Origin: Bin5 sp965116395
Lineage (GTDB): Bacteria > Chloroflexota > Anaerolineae > Caldilineales > Caldilineaceae
Length of the DNA stretch: 64,000 bases
Assembly: GCA_965116395.1 (NCBI GenBank)
Contig: OZ220684.1
Location: 2,852,001 to 2,916,000, forward strand
Reading direction: 5' to 3'
This document shows, piece after piece, positions 25,372-33,627 of this stretch (within the stretch, counting starts at the first letter, position 1; each line of letters begins with the position of its first letter). A program made the position numbers and the translations under genes. The notes beneath the pieces were generated by a model that did no database searches, was not told the origin of the DNA, and saw only the letters and a list, made by a program, of their open reading frames with translations.

Positions 25372-26226
25372 ATGGCCCACCCTCTTATCGAACTATCCGG
25401 CGTCTCCTTCGCCTATGGCTCCTTCAACGTCTTGGACGAAATCGATCTGCATCTGCATCCCGGCCAGTTTGTCGGCCTGGTAGGGCCGAGCGGCGCCGGC
25501 AAAACTTCGCTCCTGAAACTCGTGCTGCGCCTGCTTGACCCTACCGAAGGAAAGATCGAACGCGTACGGTCGGATCTGCGCTTGACCTACGTGCCGCAGA
25601 TCGAAACAGTCGATTGGAGTTTCCCGGTCACGGCCGAAGAGGTGGTGCTGATGGGCCTTGACCACCGCCAGAACATCTGGCCCTGGCCCCGCAGCAGAGA
25701 GCGCAAACGGGCGCGAGACATCCTCGACCAACTGGAAATCGGCCATCTGGCTGAACGGCACATCCGCGACCTCTCCGGCGGACAGCAGCAGCGTGTCTTC
25801 CTCGCCCGCGCGCTCGTCGCCGACCCCGAAGTGCTCGTGCTGGATGAGCCGACCACCGGCGTCGATGTACGCAGTGCCGAAAACATCTTCCACTGGCTCA
25901 CCCTGCTCAACAAGGACGGCATGACCATCCTGCTGACAACGCACGATCTGAACATGGCCGCCGCCCATGTGCCCTGGGTGGTCTGCCTCAACCGCCGTAT
26001 CATGTCGCAAGGGCCGCCCCAGGAAATCTTTACCGAAGATATTCTGGCCGAGGCCTATCAGGGTGAATTTATCGTCATCCGCCGCGACGATATGATCTTT
26101 GTGCAACAAAGGCCCCATCCCCACGGTCTGAAAGAAGTCCTGCCAGATCCGGTGGAGGGGGGACTGCCCAATCACGACAGCCGCGAGAAAATCGTTAACC
26201 CCGATTCCGCTTTAAAGGAGTCCTGA
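25372..26226 (+). CDS. Zinc/manganese-type ABC transporter ATP-binding protein
   Basis: The 284-residue ATPase of the metal-uptake (ZnuC/MntB) type has Walker A GPSGAGKTS (about residues 39-47), signature LSGGQQQRVFLARAL, Walker B VLVLDEPTTGVD and the switch His in LLTTHDL. AAGGAAG lies upstream of the ATG. The C-terminal 50 residues (HPHGLKEVLPDP onward) extend beyond the usual domain, with several His and acidic residues. It is followed 5 nt later by the permease, with AAAGGAGTCC in the overlap region. It powers the permease for the binding proteins upstream. Confidence 0.9.
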   Translation: MAHPLIELSGVSFAYGSFNVLDEIDLHLHPGQFVGLVGPSGAGKTSLLKLVLRLLDPTEGKIERVRSDLRLTYVPQIETVDWSFPVTAEEVVLMGLDHRQNIWPWPRSRERKRARDILDQLEIGHLAERHIRDLSGGQQQRVFLARALVADPEVLVLDEPTTGVDVRSAENIFHWLTLLNKDGMTILLTTHDLNMAAAHVPWVVCLNRRIMSQGPPQEIFTEDILAEAYQGEFIVIRRDDMIFVQQRPHPHGLKEVLPDPVEGGLPNHDSREKIVNPDSALKES

Positions 26227-26231
26227 CCGCT

Positions 26232-27086
26232 ATGGACGTTCTGATTGCACCTTTCCAATACGAGTTCTTCCGCAACGGTACCATTGCCGCCGTCCTCGTC
26301 GGCGGCCTGTGCGCCCTGATCGGCGTCTATATCGTCCTGCGCGGCATGAGTTTCATCGGTCACGGTCTCTCCCACGCCGTCTTCGGCGGCGCAGTGGTCG
26401 CCTTTATTCTCCAGTTCAACTTCTACGTCGGCGCCGTGTCGTGGGGTTTCGTCGCCGCTCTACTCATCAATCAGACCGTACGTAAAACTACCATCAGCGC
26501 CGACGCCGCCATCGGTGTCGTAACAACCGCCAGTTTCGCCCTGGGGGTGGCGCTGATCTCGCGCTACCGCCGCTTCTCCCAGTCCTTCGACGCCGCCCTC
26601 TTCGGCAACGTCCTCGGCGTAACCCCGACCGATATCGCCGTGATCATCTTCGTTACCCTGGCCGCGGTGTTCATGATCTTCTTCTTCTACAAGCAGCTCC
26701 TTTTCACTACCTTCAATACCGAAGTCGCCCAGGTCTACGGCATCCCCACCTTCTGGATCGAGACCTGGTTTGCGCTGATCCTGGCCGCCGTCATCATCGC
26801 CTCGGTGCAAATCATGGGCGTGACCATGATCGGGGCCGCGCTGGTCGTACCCCCGATCACCATTCGGCTGTTGACCGACAGCTTTCACCGCCTCATCATA
26901 TACTCGACGCTTTTGGGCTCATTGACCGGACTGATAGGGATGTATCTCAGCTTCTACGTGGATGTTTCCAGCGGAGCGTCGATCGTGTTGCTGCAATCAA
27001 TACTATTCTGCATTGCGCTCTTCTACGTATCCCGTGTGCGCAACAGACGTCGGCTTGTCGAAACGCCGGTCTACGGCCCTACTTGA
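26232..27086 (+). CDS. Zinc/manganese-type ABC transporter permease
   Basis: The 284-residue membrane protein is of the ABC-3 (ZnuB/MntC) family, with about eight hydrophobic segments. Typical landmarks are GLCALIGVYIVLRGMSFIGH near the start and the coupling-loop region AQVYGIPTFWIE before VQIMGVTMIGAALVVPP. It completes a transporter with three binding proteins, one regulator and one ATPase. The gene ends facing the RNase III gene. Confidence 0.9.
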   Translation: MDVLIAPFQYEFFRNGTIAAVLVGGLCALIGVYIVLRGMSFIGHGLSHAVFGGAVVAFILQFNFYVGAVSWGFVAALLINQTVRKTTISADAAIGVVTTASFALGVALISRYRRFSQSFDAALFGNVLGVTPTDIAVIIFVTLAAVFMIFFFYKQLLFTTFNTEVAQVYGIPTFWIETWFALILAAVIIASVQIMGVTMIGAALVVPPITIRLLTDSFHRLIIYSTLLGSLTGLIGMYLSFYVDVSSGASIVLLQSILFCIALFYVSRVRNRRRLVETPVYGPT

Positions 27087-27124
27087 AGGCGAGAGCGCCA
27101 TAAGGTGACATTGGAAGGTTCTGT

Positions 27125-27145
27125 GCACGAGGCTTAGTCCCGTGC
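27125..27145. terminator. Possible hairpin between converging genes
   Basis: GCACGAGG (27125-27132) pairs with CCCGTGC (27139-27145) apart from one bulged A, with a 6-nt loop. It lies between the convergent permease and RNase III genes, where a bidirectional transcription end is expected. There is no U-tract on either side. Confidence 0.3.
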
Positions 27146-27179
27146 CCGCAGCAGGACGCTGACAGTGCGAGATCTACTC

Positions 27180-27968
27180 TCACTGTCTACTCTGCAACTC
27201 TTCCATCTCCACCGGCGCCAGTTCATATTCCTCAGCTAGCCCGCTGTCTTCGTAATCTGGTATCGACTGTCCCAGACGAAACAGCGCCATCGCCGCCGCG
27301 GCCTGTTCGGCCTCCTGCTTACTCTGCCCTTGGCCCACGCCAATCGGCTGCTTGCCTACTGCCACCTGCCGCGTGAAGAGCCGGGCATGGTCCGGCCCCT
27401 CCGTGTGCACCGTCTTGTAACGAGGAGTCTGACCCATCGCCGCCTGCACCCACTCCTGCAGGCGGCTCTTTGGGTCCTTCGTCAGCGCATGCTGGGCCAC
27501 CCGGTCAACCTCCGCCATCAGGCGCGGTTCGAGAAACTTGCGAATTGTGGACTCCCCCTGATCCAGATACAAGGCGCCAATAAAGGCCTCGTACGTATCG
27601 CACAGCGTCGTGTGGCGGCCCCGCCCCCCATTCTCCTCCTCCCCGCGTCCCAAAAGCAGATAGTCGCCCAGCCGCAACTCTTCCGCGAAGCGGGAGAGCG
27701 TCTCCCGCTTGACCAGCGCCGAGCGTAGATTCGTCAGTTCACCCTCCCGCCGCTCCGGGTAGCGCCTGAACAGCAGTTCGCTGGCGATAAAGCTCAGCAC
27801 CGAATCGCCCAGAAACTCAAGACGTTGATTGTCCTGCAGGTCGGTTTCTTCATCCGCCTCGTGCAAATAACTGCGATGTACAAACGCCCGTTGCAGCAGG
27901 ACGCGATCATTGAACCGGATGCCGACCTCTGCCTCCAGTTCGTTCAGCCTATGGAGCCTGTCCTCCAT
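27180..27968 (-). CDS. rnc: Ribonuclease III
   Basis: The 262-residue enzyme has the RNase III signature NQRLEFLGDSVL with the following acidic residues, the second catalytic segment DTYEAFIGALYLDQG, and a C-terminal double-stranded-RNA-binding domain (DPKSRLQEWVQA, then GQGQSKQEAEQAAAAMAL). It processes rRNA precursors and other structured RNA. The start at 27968 has AAGGAGG 9 nt upstream; the ATG 21 nt earlier lies before that site and is rejected. Length is normal, with a somewhat extended acidic tail. Confidence 0.95.
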   Translation of the reverse strand: MEDRLHRLNELEAEVGIRFNDRVLLQRAFVHRSYLHEADEETDLQDNQRLEFLGDSVLSFIASELLFRRYPERREGELTNLRSALVKRETLSRFAEELRLGDYLLLGRGEEENGGRGRHTTLCDTYEAFIGALYLDQGESTIRKFLEPRLMAEVDRVAQHALTKDPKSRLQEWVQAAMGQTPRYKTVHTEGPDHARLFTRQVAVGKQPIGVGQGQSKQEAEQAAAAMALFRLGQSIPDYEDSGLAEEYELAPVEMEELQSRQ

Positions 27969-28315
27969 GCCAAATGCCCTCCTTAGCATAGAAATTGCGC
28001 GTAACCACTCTCCCGCAACCGATTCGCAACCCTGAACGAAGCGAGCGGAGCTGTTAACTCGCTCCTCACTCCTCTATTCCCTCTGTTAGCATCTGGGCGG
28101 TCGGCCGCAAGCGGCCTCCCTTGTGCAGGGGCTGCGCCCCCGCAACGCCCCCCTCCAAAACCATGCCTCACCGACCTTACGCCTTCAGTCCAGCCGTGCG
28201 GCTTCAGTACCCCGGCGGCCGCCAACCGAATACGAAATCAGTTAGCCTGAATGGCGGCAAGGATGAAGGGCAGGTCAAGAAAGAAAAAGCAAGTGGCTAA
28301 TTAGCCACAAATGCT
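27969..28315. other. Intergenic region with two adjacent GC-rich hairpins
   Basis: Upstream of RNase III and downstream of the threonine-synthase-like gene there is no gene. Two small perfect hairpins lie side by side: GGCCGC-AA-GCGGCC (28103-28116) and GGGGC-TGC-GCCCC (28128-28140). They could end the leftward threonine-synthase-like transcript or belong to a dispersed palindromic repeat. Confidence 0.4.
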
Positions 28316-29434
28316 CTAAACCGCTGGCAGCCGTTTGAGACCCAATCCGGTCAGGTTGACAACGACGGTATCCGATGGCTTCAGCTGGGGAGCAAGTTGC
28401 GTGAGTGCCGCGGCAACCGTCGCGCTTGTCGGCTCAACAAATAGCCCGCGCTGCGCCAAGCGCTCCTGCGCCTCAAGGATTTCCTCATCGTTGACCACAA
28501 TAGCCGTACCGCCCGACTGCCGCAACGCCCACAAAATCGAGCGGCTCCGCACCGGTCTCTCCACCGCGATACCGTCCGCCAATATGCTCGGCGCAACCTG
28601 ACGACGCGGCACAACTTCGCTGTGTCCCTCGTGGAAAGCATCGCATATCGGCGTGATCGGCTCGGCCTGGACCGCAACCATACGCGGCAACTTCTCGATC
28701 ACGCCGCTCCGGTGCAGGTGCTGAAAGCCCCGCCACGCCCCCAGGAAAAGGCCGCCATATCCAACCGGGCTTACAAACCAGTCCGGTACTCTCCCGCCCA
28801 GCTGCTCCCATATCTCCCACGCGTTCGTCATGAAACCCAGCAAACAGGCCGGATGATACGCATGAGAGGCATAGACAACATCGCCGCCGGTCTGCGACGC
28901 TTCCGCCGCCTGCGTCGCCGCATTCCGCGGCCCGCTGACCTCGACCAGCTCCGCCCCGTAAACAGCGATCTGCGCCTTTTTCGGCTGCGGCGCATACGCC
29001 GGAACAAAAATGCGTGCAAACAGACCCGCCCTCGCCGCATAGCAGGCCAGGCTGGCCCCCGCATTGCCGCTCGAATCGTCCATCACCGTCCGCACACCCT
29101 GGCCCACCAGCCAGTTGATGATGACACTGACCCCGCGGTCCTTGTAGCTGCCTGAAGGCATCAACCCTTCAAACTTCCAGTAGACCCTCTGATCCGCCCA
29201 ACTGTCTTTGATCAGCGGCGTCCAGCCCTCCCCCAGCGAATACAGCTCGCGCCCCTCCGCCACCACCGGCAACATCGCCAAATAGCGCCAGTGGCCCGGC
29301 TCTCGCTCATCAATCTGGTCCGGATCAAAGGGGGGTAAATCGCGATATTCCAATGGTTCGCCGCTGAGGGGACAGCGCAGGGGTGCTTCTTCGGCAGCAA
29401 CTTGGAAGTGGCTGCTGGGGCAATAAGCGATCAA
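28316..29434 (-). CDS. Threonine-synthase-like PLP-dependent enzyme
   Basis: The product is 372 residues from a TTG at 29434; a longer in-frame start at 29602 is possible but that extension has no family resemblance. GGAAAGGA precedes the TTG. The fold-type II PLP motif GSYKDRG holds the Schiff-base Lys; SSGNAGASLACYAARAG and the late VNLTGLGLK also fit threonine synthase and related lyases. Threonine synthase converts O-phosphohomoserine to threonine; paralogues act on other amino acids. The N-terminal LIAYCPSS resembles the remnant zinc-ribbon of this group with only part of its Cys pattern. No other threonine-pathway gene is adjacent, so the substrate is uncertain. Confidence 0.75.
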   Translation of the reverse strand: MIAYCPSSHFQVAAEEAPLRCPLSGEPLEYRDLPPFDPDQIDEREPGHWRYLAMLPVVAEGRELYSLGEGWTPLIKDSWADQRVYWKFEGLMPSGSYKDRGVSVIINWLVGQGVRTVMDDSSGNAGASLACYAARAGLFARIFVPAYAPQPKKAQIAVYGAELVEVSGPRNAATQAAEASQTGGDVVYASHAYHPACLLGFMTNAWEIWEQLGGRVPDWFVSPVGYGGLFLGAWRGFQHLHRSGVIEKLPRMVAVQAEPITPICDAFHEGHSEVVPRRQVAPSILADGIAVERPVRSRSILWALRQSGGTAIVVNDEEILEAQERLAQRGLFVEPTSATVAAALTQLAPQLKPSDTVVVNLTGLGLKRLPAV

Positions 29435-29906
29435 CCTTCGGTTCCTTTCCAGGGGGGAGTAGAGAAGTTTCGCCCCGGTCGAGCTGGGGCGCCTAACCCG
29501 TATGTGTGTACAGTTGTAACCGAACTTGGGGTATTGGTCAAGTGGAAAGGCTGCCGCGCAGGGCAATTCAGCAACCTGTCCCAACTGCCCCTGAACAACC
29601 AAAATGTGTTAAGATCGGGCCAATCCAGATGCTGACTCGGTACCTTGTAGCCTCCCATATCCCGATGCGGCATCACCTGCGTTAACCCGGGAAACCGGCT
29701 CGATCCACCGGGGTGTGGCCCGCAGACCGACCAGCCGCCTGCCTGTCTAACTGACCGCTCCGCCCAAAGTCCCGGCGCCACAGAGTTCAAATAGGTGCGG
29801 GCACAGCCATCCTCCTGTGACCGGCGGCCAGTGAAACTAGGGCGTAACCGCTGCCCATCAGCCGCTTTCCGCCAAATCACCAAGCACTGAATGGAGTGTC
29901 CTGACG
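29435..29906. other. Intergenic region between divergent genes
   Basis: It separates the leftward threonine-synthase-like gene from the rightward enolase-superfamily gene. No gene, repeat or convincing promoter box was recognised. It probably carries promoters in both directions. Confidence 0.35.
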
Positions 29907-31013
29907 ATGAAGATCAAACGCATTTCAGCCTACCAGGTCGATCTGCCCCTCCACGAAGGGCGCTACGCCTGGTCCGGCGGCAAGTCGGTCGACGTTTTCG
30001 ACAGCACCATCGTCCAGGTCGAGACCGACAACGGCCTCGTCGGCCACGGCGAAGTATGTCCCCTCGGCCCCTTCTATCTGCCCGCCTACGCCGCAGGCGT
30101 TCGCACCGGCCTCACCGAGCTCGCGCCCCACCTAATCGGCCTCGACCCGCGCCAGCTCGCAATCCTCAACGAACACATGGACCGCGCCCTCAAAGGCCAC
30201 GCCTACGTAAAATCCGGCATCGACATCGCCTGCTGGGACATTCTCGGCCAGGCTGCCGGCCAACCGGCCTGTGTCCTCCTCGGCGGGCGCTATGGCGAAG
30301 ACTTCGTCCTCTACCGCGCCATCTCCCAGCGCCCCCCTGCCGAAATGGCAGACTCCGTCGCCGCCTACCGCGCCGAAGGCTACCGCCGCTTCCAGCTCAA
30401 GGTCGGCTCCGACGCCGACACCGACATCGAACGAATTCGGGCCGTCGCCGCCGTACTCGTCCCCGGCGACGTGCTCATCGCCGATGCCAACACCGGCTGG
30501 CTTGCCCACGAAGCCGCCCGTGTCGTGCGCGGCGTCCAGGACGTCGACGTCTACATCGAGCAGCCCTGCCTCAGCTACGAGTCCTGCCTCTCCATCCGCC
30601 GCCGCACCTCGCACCCCTTCGTCCTCGACGAAACCATCGACGGCATCGACGCCCTCCTCACCGCCCATCGCGACGACGCCATGGATGTCATAAACATCAA
30701 GATCAGCAAATTCGGCGGCCTCACCAAAGCCAGGCAGGCCCGCGACCTCTGCGTTTCCCTCGGCATCGCCATGACAATCGAAGACAGCTGGGGCGGCGAC
30801 ATCACCACCGCCGCCATCGCCCATCTCGCCCACAGCACGCCGCCCGAATTCCTCTTCACCGCCACCGACTTCAACAGCTACGTCACCGTCAGCACCGCCG
30901 CAGGCGCGCCCCAACGCCGCAACGGCCGCATGGCCGCATCCACCGCCCCCGGCCTCGGCATCTCTCCCCGCTGGCAGACACTCGGCGACCCGGTCCTGGC
31001 CATCGACTCCTGA
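29907..31013 (+). CDS. Enolase-superfamily enzyme, muconate-lactonizing / hydroxyproline-type
   Basis: The 368-residue enzyme has the capping domain then the barrel: QLKVG (Lys165), metal ligands Asp193 (IADANTG), Glu218 (YIEQP) and Asp241 (VLDET), and the opposite base Lys268 (KISKFGG). Lys on both faces is the muconate-lactonizing-enzyme pattern, and Gln rather than Lys before Leu-Lys is what I recall for hydroxyproline epimerase/dehydratase relatives (HpbD-like). It likely epimerises or dehydrates a hydroxyproline-like or amino-acid substrate. It lies upstream of a peptide/opine-type ABC transporter, which could import the substrate. GGAGTG precedes the ATG. Confidence 0.83.
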   Translation: MKIKRISAYQVDLPLHEGRYAWSGGKSVDVFDSTIVQVETDNGLVGHGEVCPLGPFYLPAYAAGVRTGLTELAPHLIGLDPRQLAILNEHMDRALKGHAYVKSGIDIACWDILGQAAGQPACVLLGGRYGEDFVLYRAISQRPPAEMADSVAAYRAEGYRRFQLKVGSDADTDIERIRAVAAVLVPGDVLIADANTGWLAHEAARVVRGVQDVDVYIEQPCLSYESCLSIRRRTSHPFVLDETIDGIDALLTAHRDDAMDVINIKISKFGGLTKARQARDLCVSLGIAMTIEDSWGGDITTAAIAHLAHSTPPEFLFTATDFNSYVTVSTAAGAPQRRNGRMAASTAPGLGISPRWQTLGDPVLAIDS

Positions 31014-31518
31014 TGTAGTCTTAATCAAAATACGTACCCATAAACGACTCGCGACCATGCAAATCAGCTACACCATGCGATCGCCAGACTCCCTCCGCCT
31101 GCGATATTTACTCTCTCCTCTCCTTCCAGGCGTTCGGCCGCAGGGTGGCCGCCCGCCCCAAGGCCTTGCCCAAGCCAAACTCATGTCAGGCGTAAAATCA
31201 CAGCCCATCCCCAAAATCCCCCCAAATCACAGTTCAGACAGCGCCCCCCAAAATTTGTACTTTCGTCGCCAGAGCGCGTATACTACGCCATCAGCGCTTG
31301 GGTTGAGCCTCCCCCCTCACCGTCAGTACAATCCAGTCGATCAGGCGCGAATGCAGCGAATCCATCCCATCTCTTGCAGTGCAAAGGTACAGCAAGAGCC
31401 CTTTGCGCTCTGGCCTCTCTTTTCACTGTAAGCCGGGCCGCCTTCGCGCTCTTATCTGGCGGCACTGCAGCCAGAACTTCCTTTGCTAACAAGAGCCATC
31501 CAATAGGACAAAGTTCTG
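31014..31518 (+). promoter_or_regulatory. Intergenic region with promoter (31255-31284) and long leader
   Basis: A good promoter match reads TTGTAC (31255-31260), 18-nt spacer, TATACT (31279-31284). Transcription from it would give a leader of about 230 nt before the next gene, long enough for a regulatory RNA structure, although I recognised no known riboswitch in it. The left part, 31014-31250, shows nothing definite. Confidence 0.5.
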
Positions 31519-33582
31519 TTGTCAACCAAGACCCGAAGCAACGGCGCTCAGCAGATTAATTCCCGCACCCTTTCCTCTGCCTCCGACGCCCAAGCCGTCT
31601 CCGCAGAGATGAGCGGCCGCTACCAGCTTTTCGCATCCTTTTTCGATCAGTTGTATCTCGAAAAAGATGTCTTCGCCTACGAAGACCAAATTGTCGTCCG
31701 CTGGCCCAAAAAGCTCGACGCGCCCGCCGACTACAACTTCCGTCTGCAGCTGTCCGACGGCCGCATCTACGCCGAAGCCGAGGGCAAAGAGGGCGACTGC
31801 GGCGACCGCACCCTGACATCGGCAGTCTCGATTCCCGACGGCGAATACGAACTGATCCTGATGCCGTCTGCCAACGAGTACTACATCCATGGCGTTCGCT
31901 TCCAGCGCAAAATCCCGCTGTCCGTCGTTAGGTCGGACTATCGCACTTCCGCCTACGGCACCTATGTCGAACGCCAGATTGAACTGCTGCGCCACGCCGT
32001 CTCCCTTGATGACGGCCTCTTTTCCGAAATCGCCAAGATGACCCTGGGCTGGTGGACCCGGATCAACCCAAAGAAGTTAGTTGCCGCCGCCGATGGGGTC
32101 GCGAACTACGAAGAAGATCACCTTGCCCGCCTGACCGCGCTGCTGGGCATGGTCGAGCGCTACCACCAACACGACGAGTTCCCCACCGAGATTCGACAAC
32201 AGCTTGACGACCGTATCACCGCTTTCCCCTTCCGCGAGCAGGATTATGCCGAGAACACAGGCAAAGCCCTCGGCGACACCGATAAACTCCTCCTCGCCGC
32301 CTGCGAACTCCTGGCCGGGCAACTCTATCCCGACCGCTCCTTCACATCCAGCCGGCAGACTGGCCAGTGGCACCGCCAGCGCGCCGAAGACGCCGTTCTG
32401 CCTTGGCTCCAGCAAGCCGCTACCGCCGGGTTTATCGACCAGTCAAGCCACAGCCTGGCCCAGATCCTGACCGCCCTCTCCCACCTCATCGATCTGGCCG
32501 ACACCGAAGAGATTTGGGATCTCGTCGCAATTGTGATCGATAAAGTGCTGGTGACTCTGTCTCTGGATTCATTCCAAGGCGTATACGGCGCCGGCCAAAT
32601 CGCGACCAATGGCGTTGCCGTCGTCCCCGACGGACATGTGTCGCCCCTCGCCGGAGTCGCCCGCCTGATGTGGGGCATCGGCGCCTGGAACCAGCATCTG
32701 GCCGCGCCGGTCAGCATGTGCAGTTGCCAGGGCTATCAGCAACCTCCCCTCATCGCCGCGCTGGCAACCGAACCTGACCCCGCCGGCATGTGGGCCAGCG
32801 AACGCCAACCTGTCGCAATAGAGAACGCAGACGATCCTCCGCAAACGCTCCACAAAGCGATCTACAGAACGCCAGACTACCTGCTCTGCAGCGCACAGGA
32901 CTTCCAACCCGGTCAGCGCAGCCAGGGCGGCCAAAGCTGGCAAGCGACCCTCGGCGCCGGTGCAACTGTCTTTGTTAACCATCCCGCCGCCGGTGACCTT
33001 GACCAAGCCGGCCGCGGCGGCTTCTGGCGCAGCGGGCTCCTGCCTCGGGTCGCCCAGCACCGCGACCTTCTCATCGCGCTCTACGCCCTGCCCGAGTCCG
33101 ATCCCTCCGGCTTCACCCGCGCCTATTTCCCCACCTTTGCCTTCGACGAGCATCAGCTTGGCAAAGAGTGGGCCTTCGCCGCCAAGGGCGACGCCTACAT
33201 CGCGCTCGGCTGCTCAGAACCGCTCGAACTGGTTCAAGAGGGCCCAGCCGCCTATCGCGAGCTGCGGGCAACCGGCCATAACGTCGCCTGGCTCTGCCAA
33301 ATGGGGCGCAAAGCCGACTATGACTCCTTCGCCAACTTCCGCAAACGAGTCCTCGCAGCCCGCTTTACCTATGACCGACTTTCCCTATCATACCGCCAAT
33401 TGCAGGGTGATACCGTTACTTTCGACTGGAACAGCGCCCTCGTCGTCAACGGAGAAGCGCAACAACTGCAAAGCGCCAATCACTACGAGGGCCCTAACTG
33501 CGTGACCGACAGCTGGCCGGCTTCCCAGATGGTCGTCGTACATGGTGAGCAGGCCATACAACTCGTTCTTGCCGATAGTTAG
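31519..33582 (+). CDS. Large hypothetical protein, possible toroid/beta-sandwich carbohydrate-active protein
   Basis: The product is 687 residues from a TTG at 31519 (AGGA about 10 nt upstream); an ATG at 31609 is an alternative. There is no signal peptide. The middle (about 170-400) is rich in amphipathic helices and tryptophans (MTLGWWTRIN, ARLMWGIGAWNQHL), as in alpha/alpha toroids. The C-terminal part (about 450-680) looks like beta-sheet (RTPDYLLCSAQDFQPG; WQATLGAGATVFVNHP; HNVAWLCQMG). This layout recalls heparinase/alginate-lyase-like proteins, but no catalytic motif was found, so the assignment is weak. It lies 45 nt before the ABC binding-protein gene and is probably co-transcribed. 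Confidence 0.6.
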   Translation: MSTKTRSNGAQQINSRTLSSASDAQAVSAEMSGRYQLFASFFDQLYLEKDVFAYEDQIVVRWPKKLDAPADYNFRLQLSDGRIYAEAEGKEGDCGDRTLTSAVSIPDGEYELILMPSANEYYIHGVRFQRKIPLSVVRSDYRTSAYGTYVERQIELLRHAVSLDDGLFSEIAKMTLGWWTRINPKKLVAAADGVANYEEDHLARLTALLGMVERYHQHDEFPTEIRQQLDDRITAFPFREQDYAENTGKALGDTDKLLLAACELLAGQLYPDRSFTSSRQTGQWHRQRAEDAVLPWLQQAATAGFIDQSSHSLAQILTALSHLIDLADTEEIWDLVAIVIDKVLVTLSLDSFQGVYGAGQIATNGVAVVPDGHVSPLAGVARLMWGIGAWNQHLAAPVSMCSCQGYQQPPLIAALATEPDPAGMWASERQPVAIENADDPPQTLHKAIYRTPDYLLCSAQDFQPGQRSQGGQSWQATLGAGATVFVNHPAAGDLDQAGRGGFWRSGLLPRVAQHRDLLIALYALPESDPSGFTRAYFPTFAFDEHQLGKEWAFAAKGDAYIALGCSEPLELVQEGPAAYRELRATGHNVAWLCQMGRKADYDSFANFRKRVLAARFTYDRLSLSYRQLQGDTVTFDWNSALVVNGEAQQLQSANHYEGPNCVTDSWPASQMVVVHGEQAIQLVLADS

Positions 33583-33627
33583 ATCCACCTTTTCATCTTA
33601 TTCAAAGCACAGACTCAGGAGGAGAGC

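Noticed and set aside
29891..31018. Long Arg/His-rich plus-strand frame over the enolase-superfamily gene
   Set aside because: It is an alternate-frame shadow of the gene at 29907-31013, typical of high-GC codon use.
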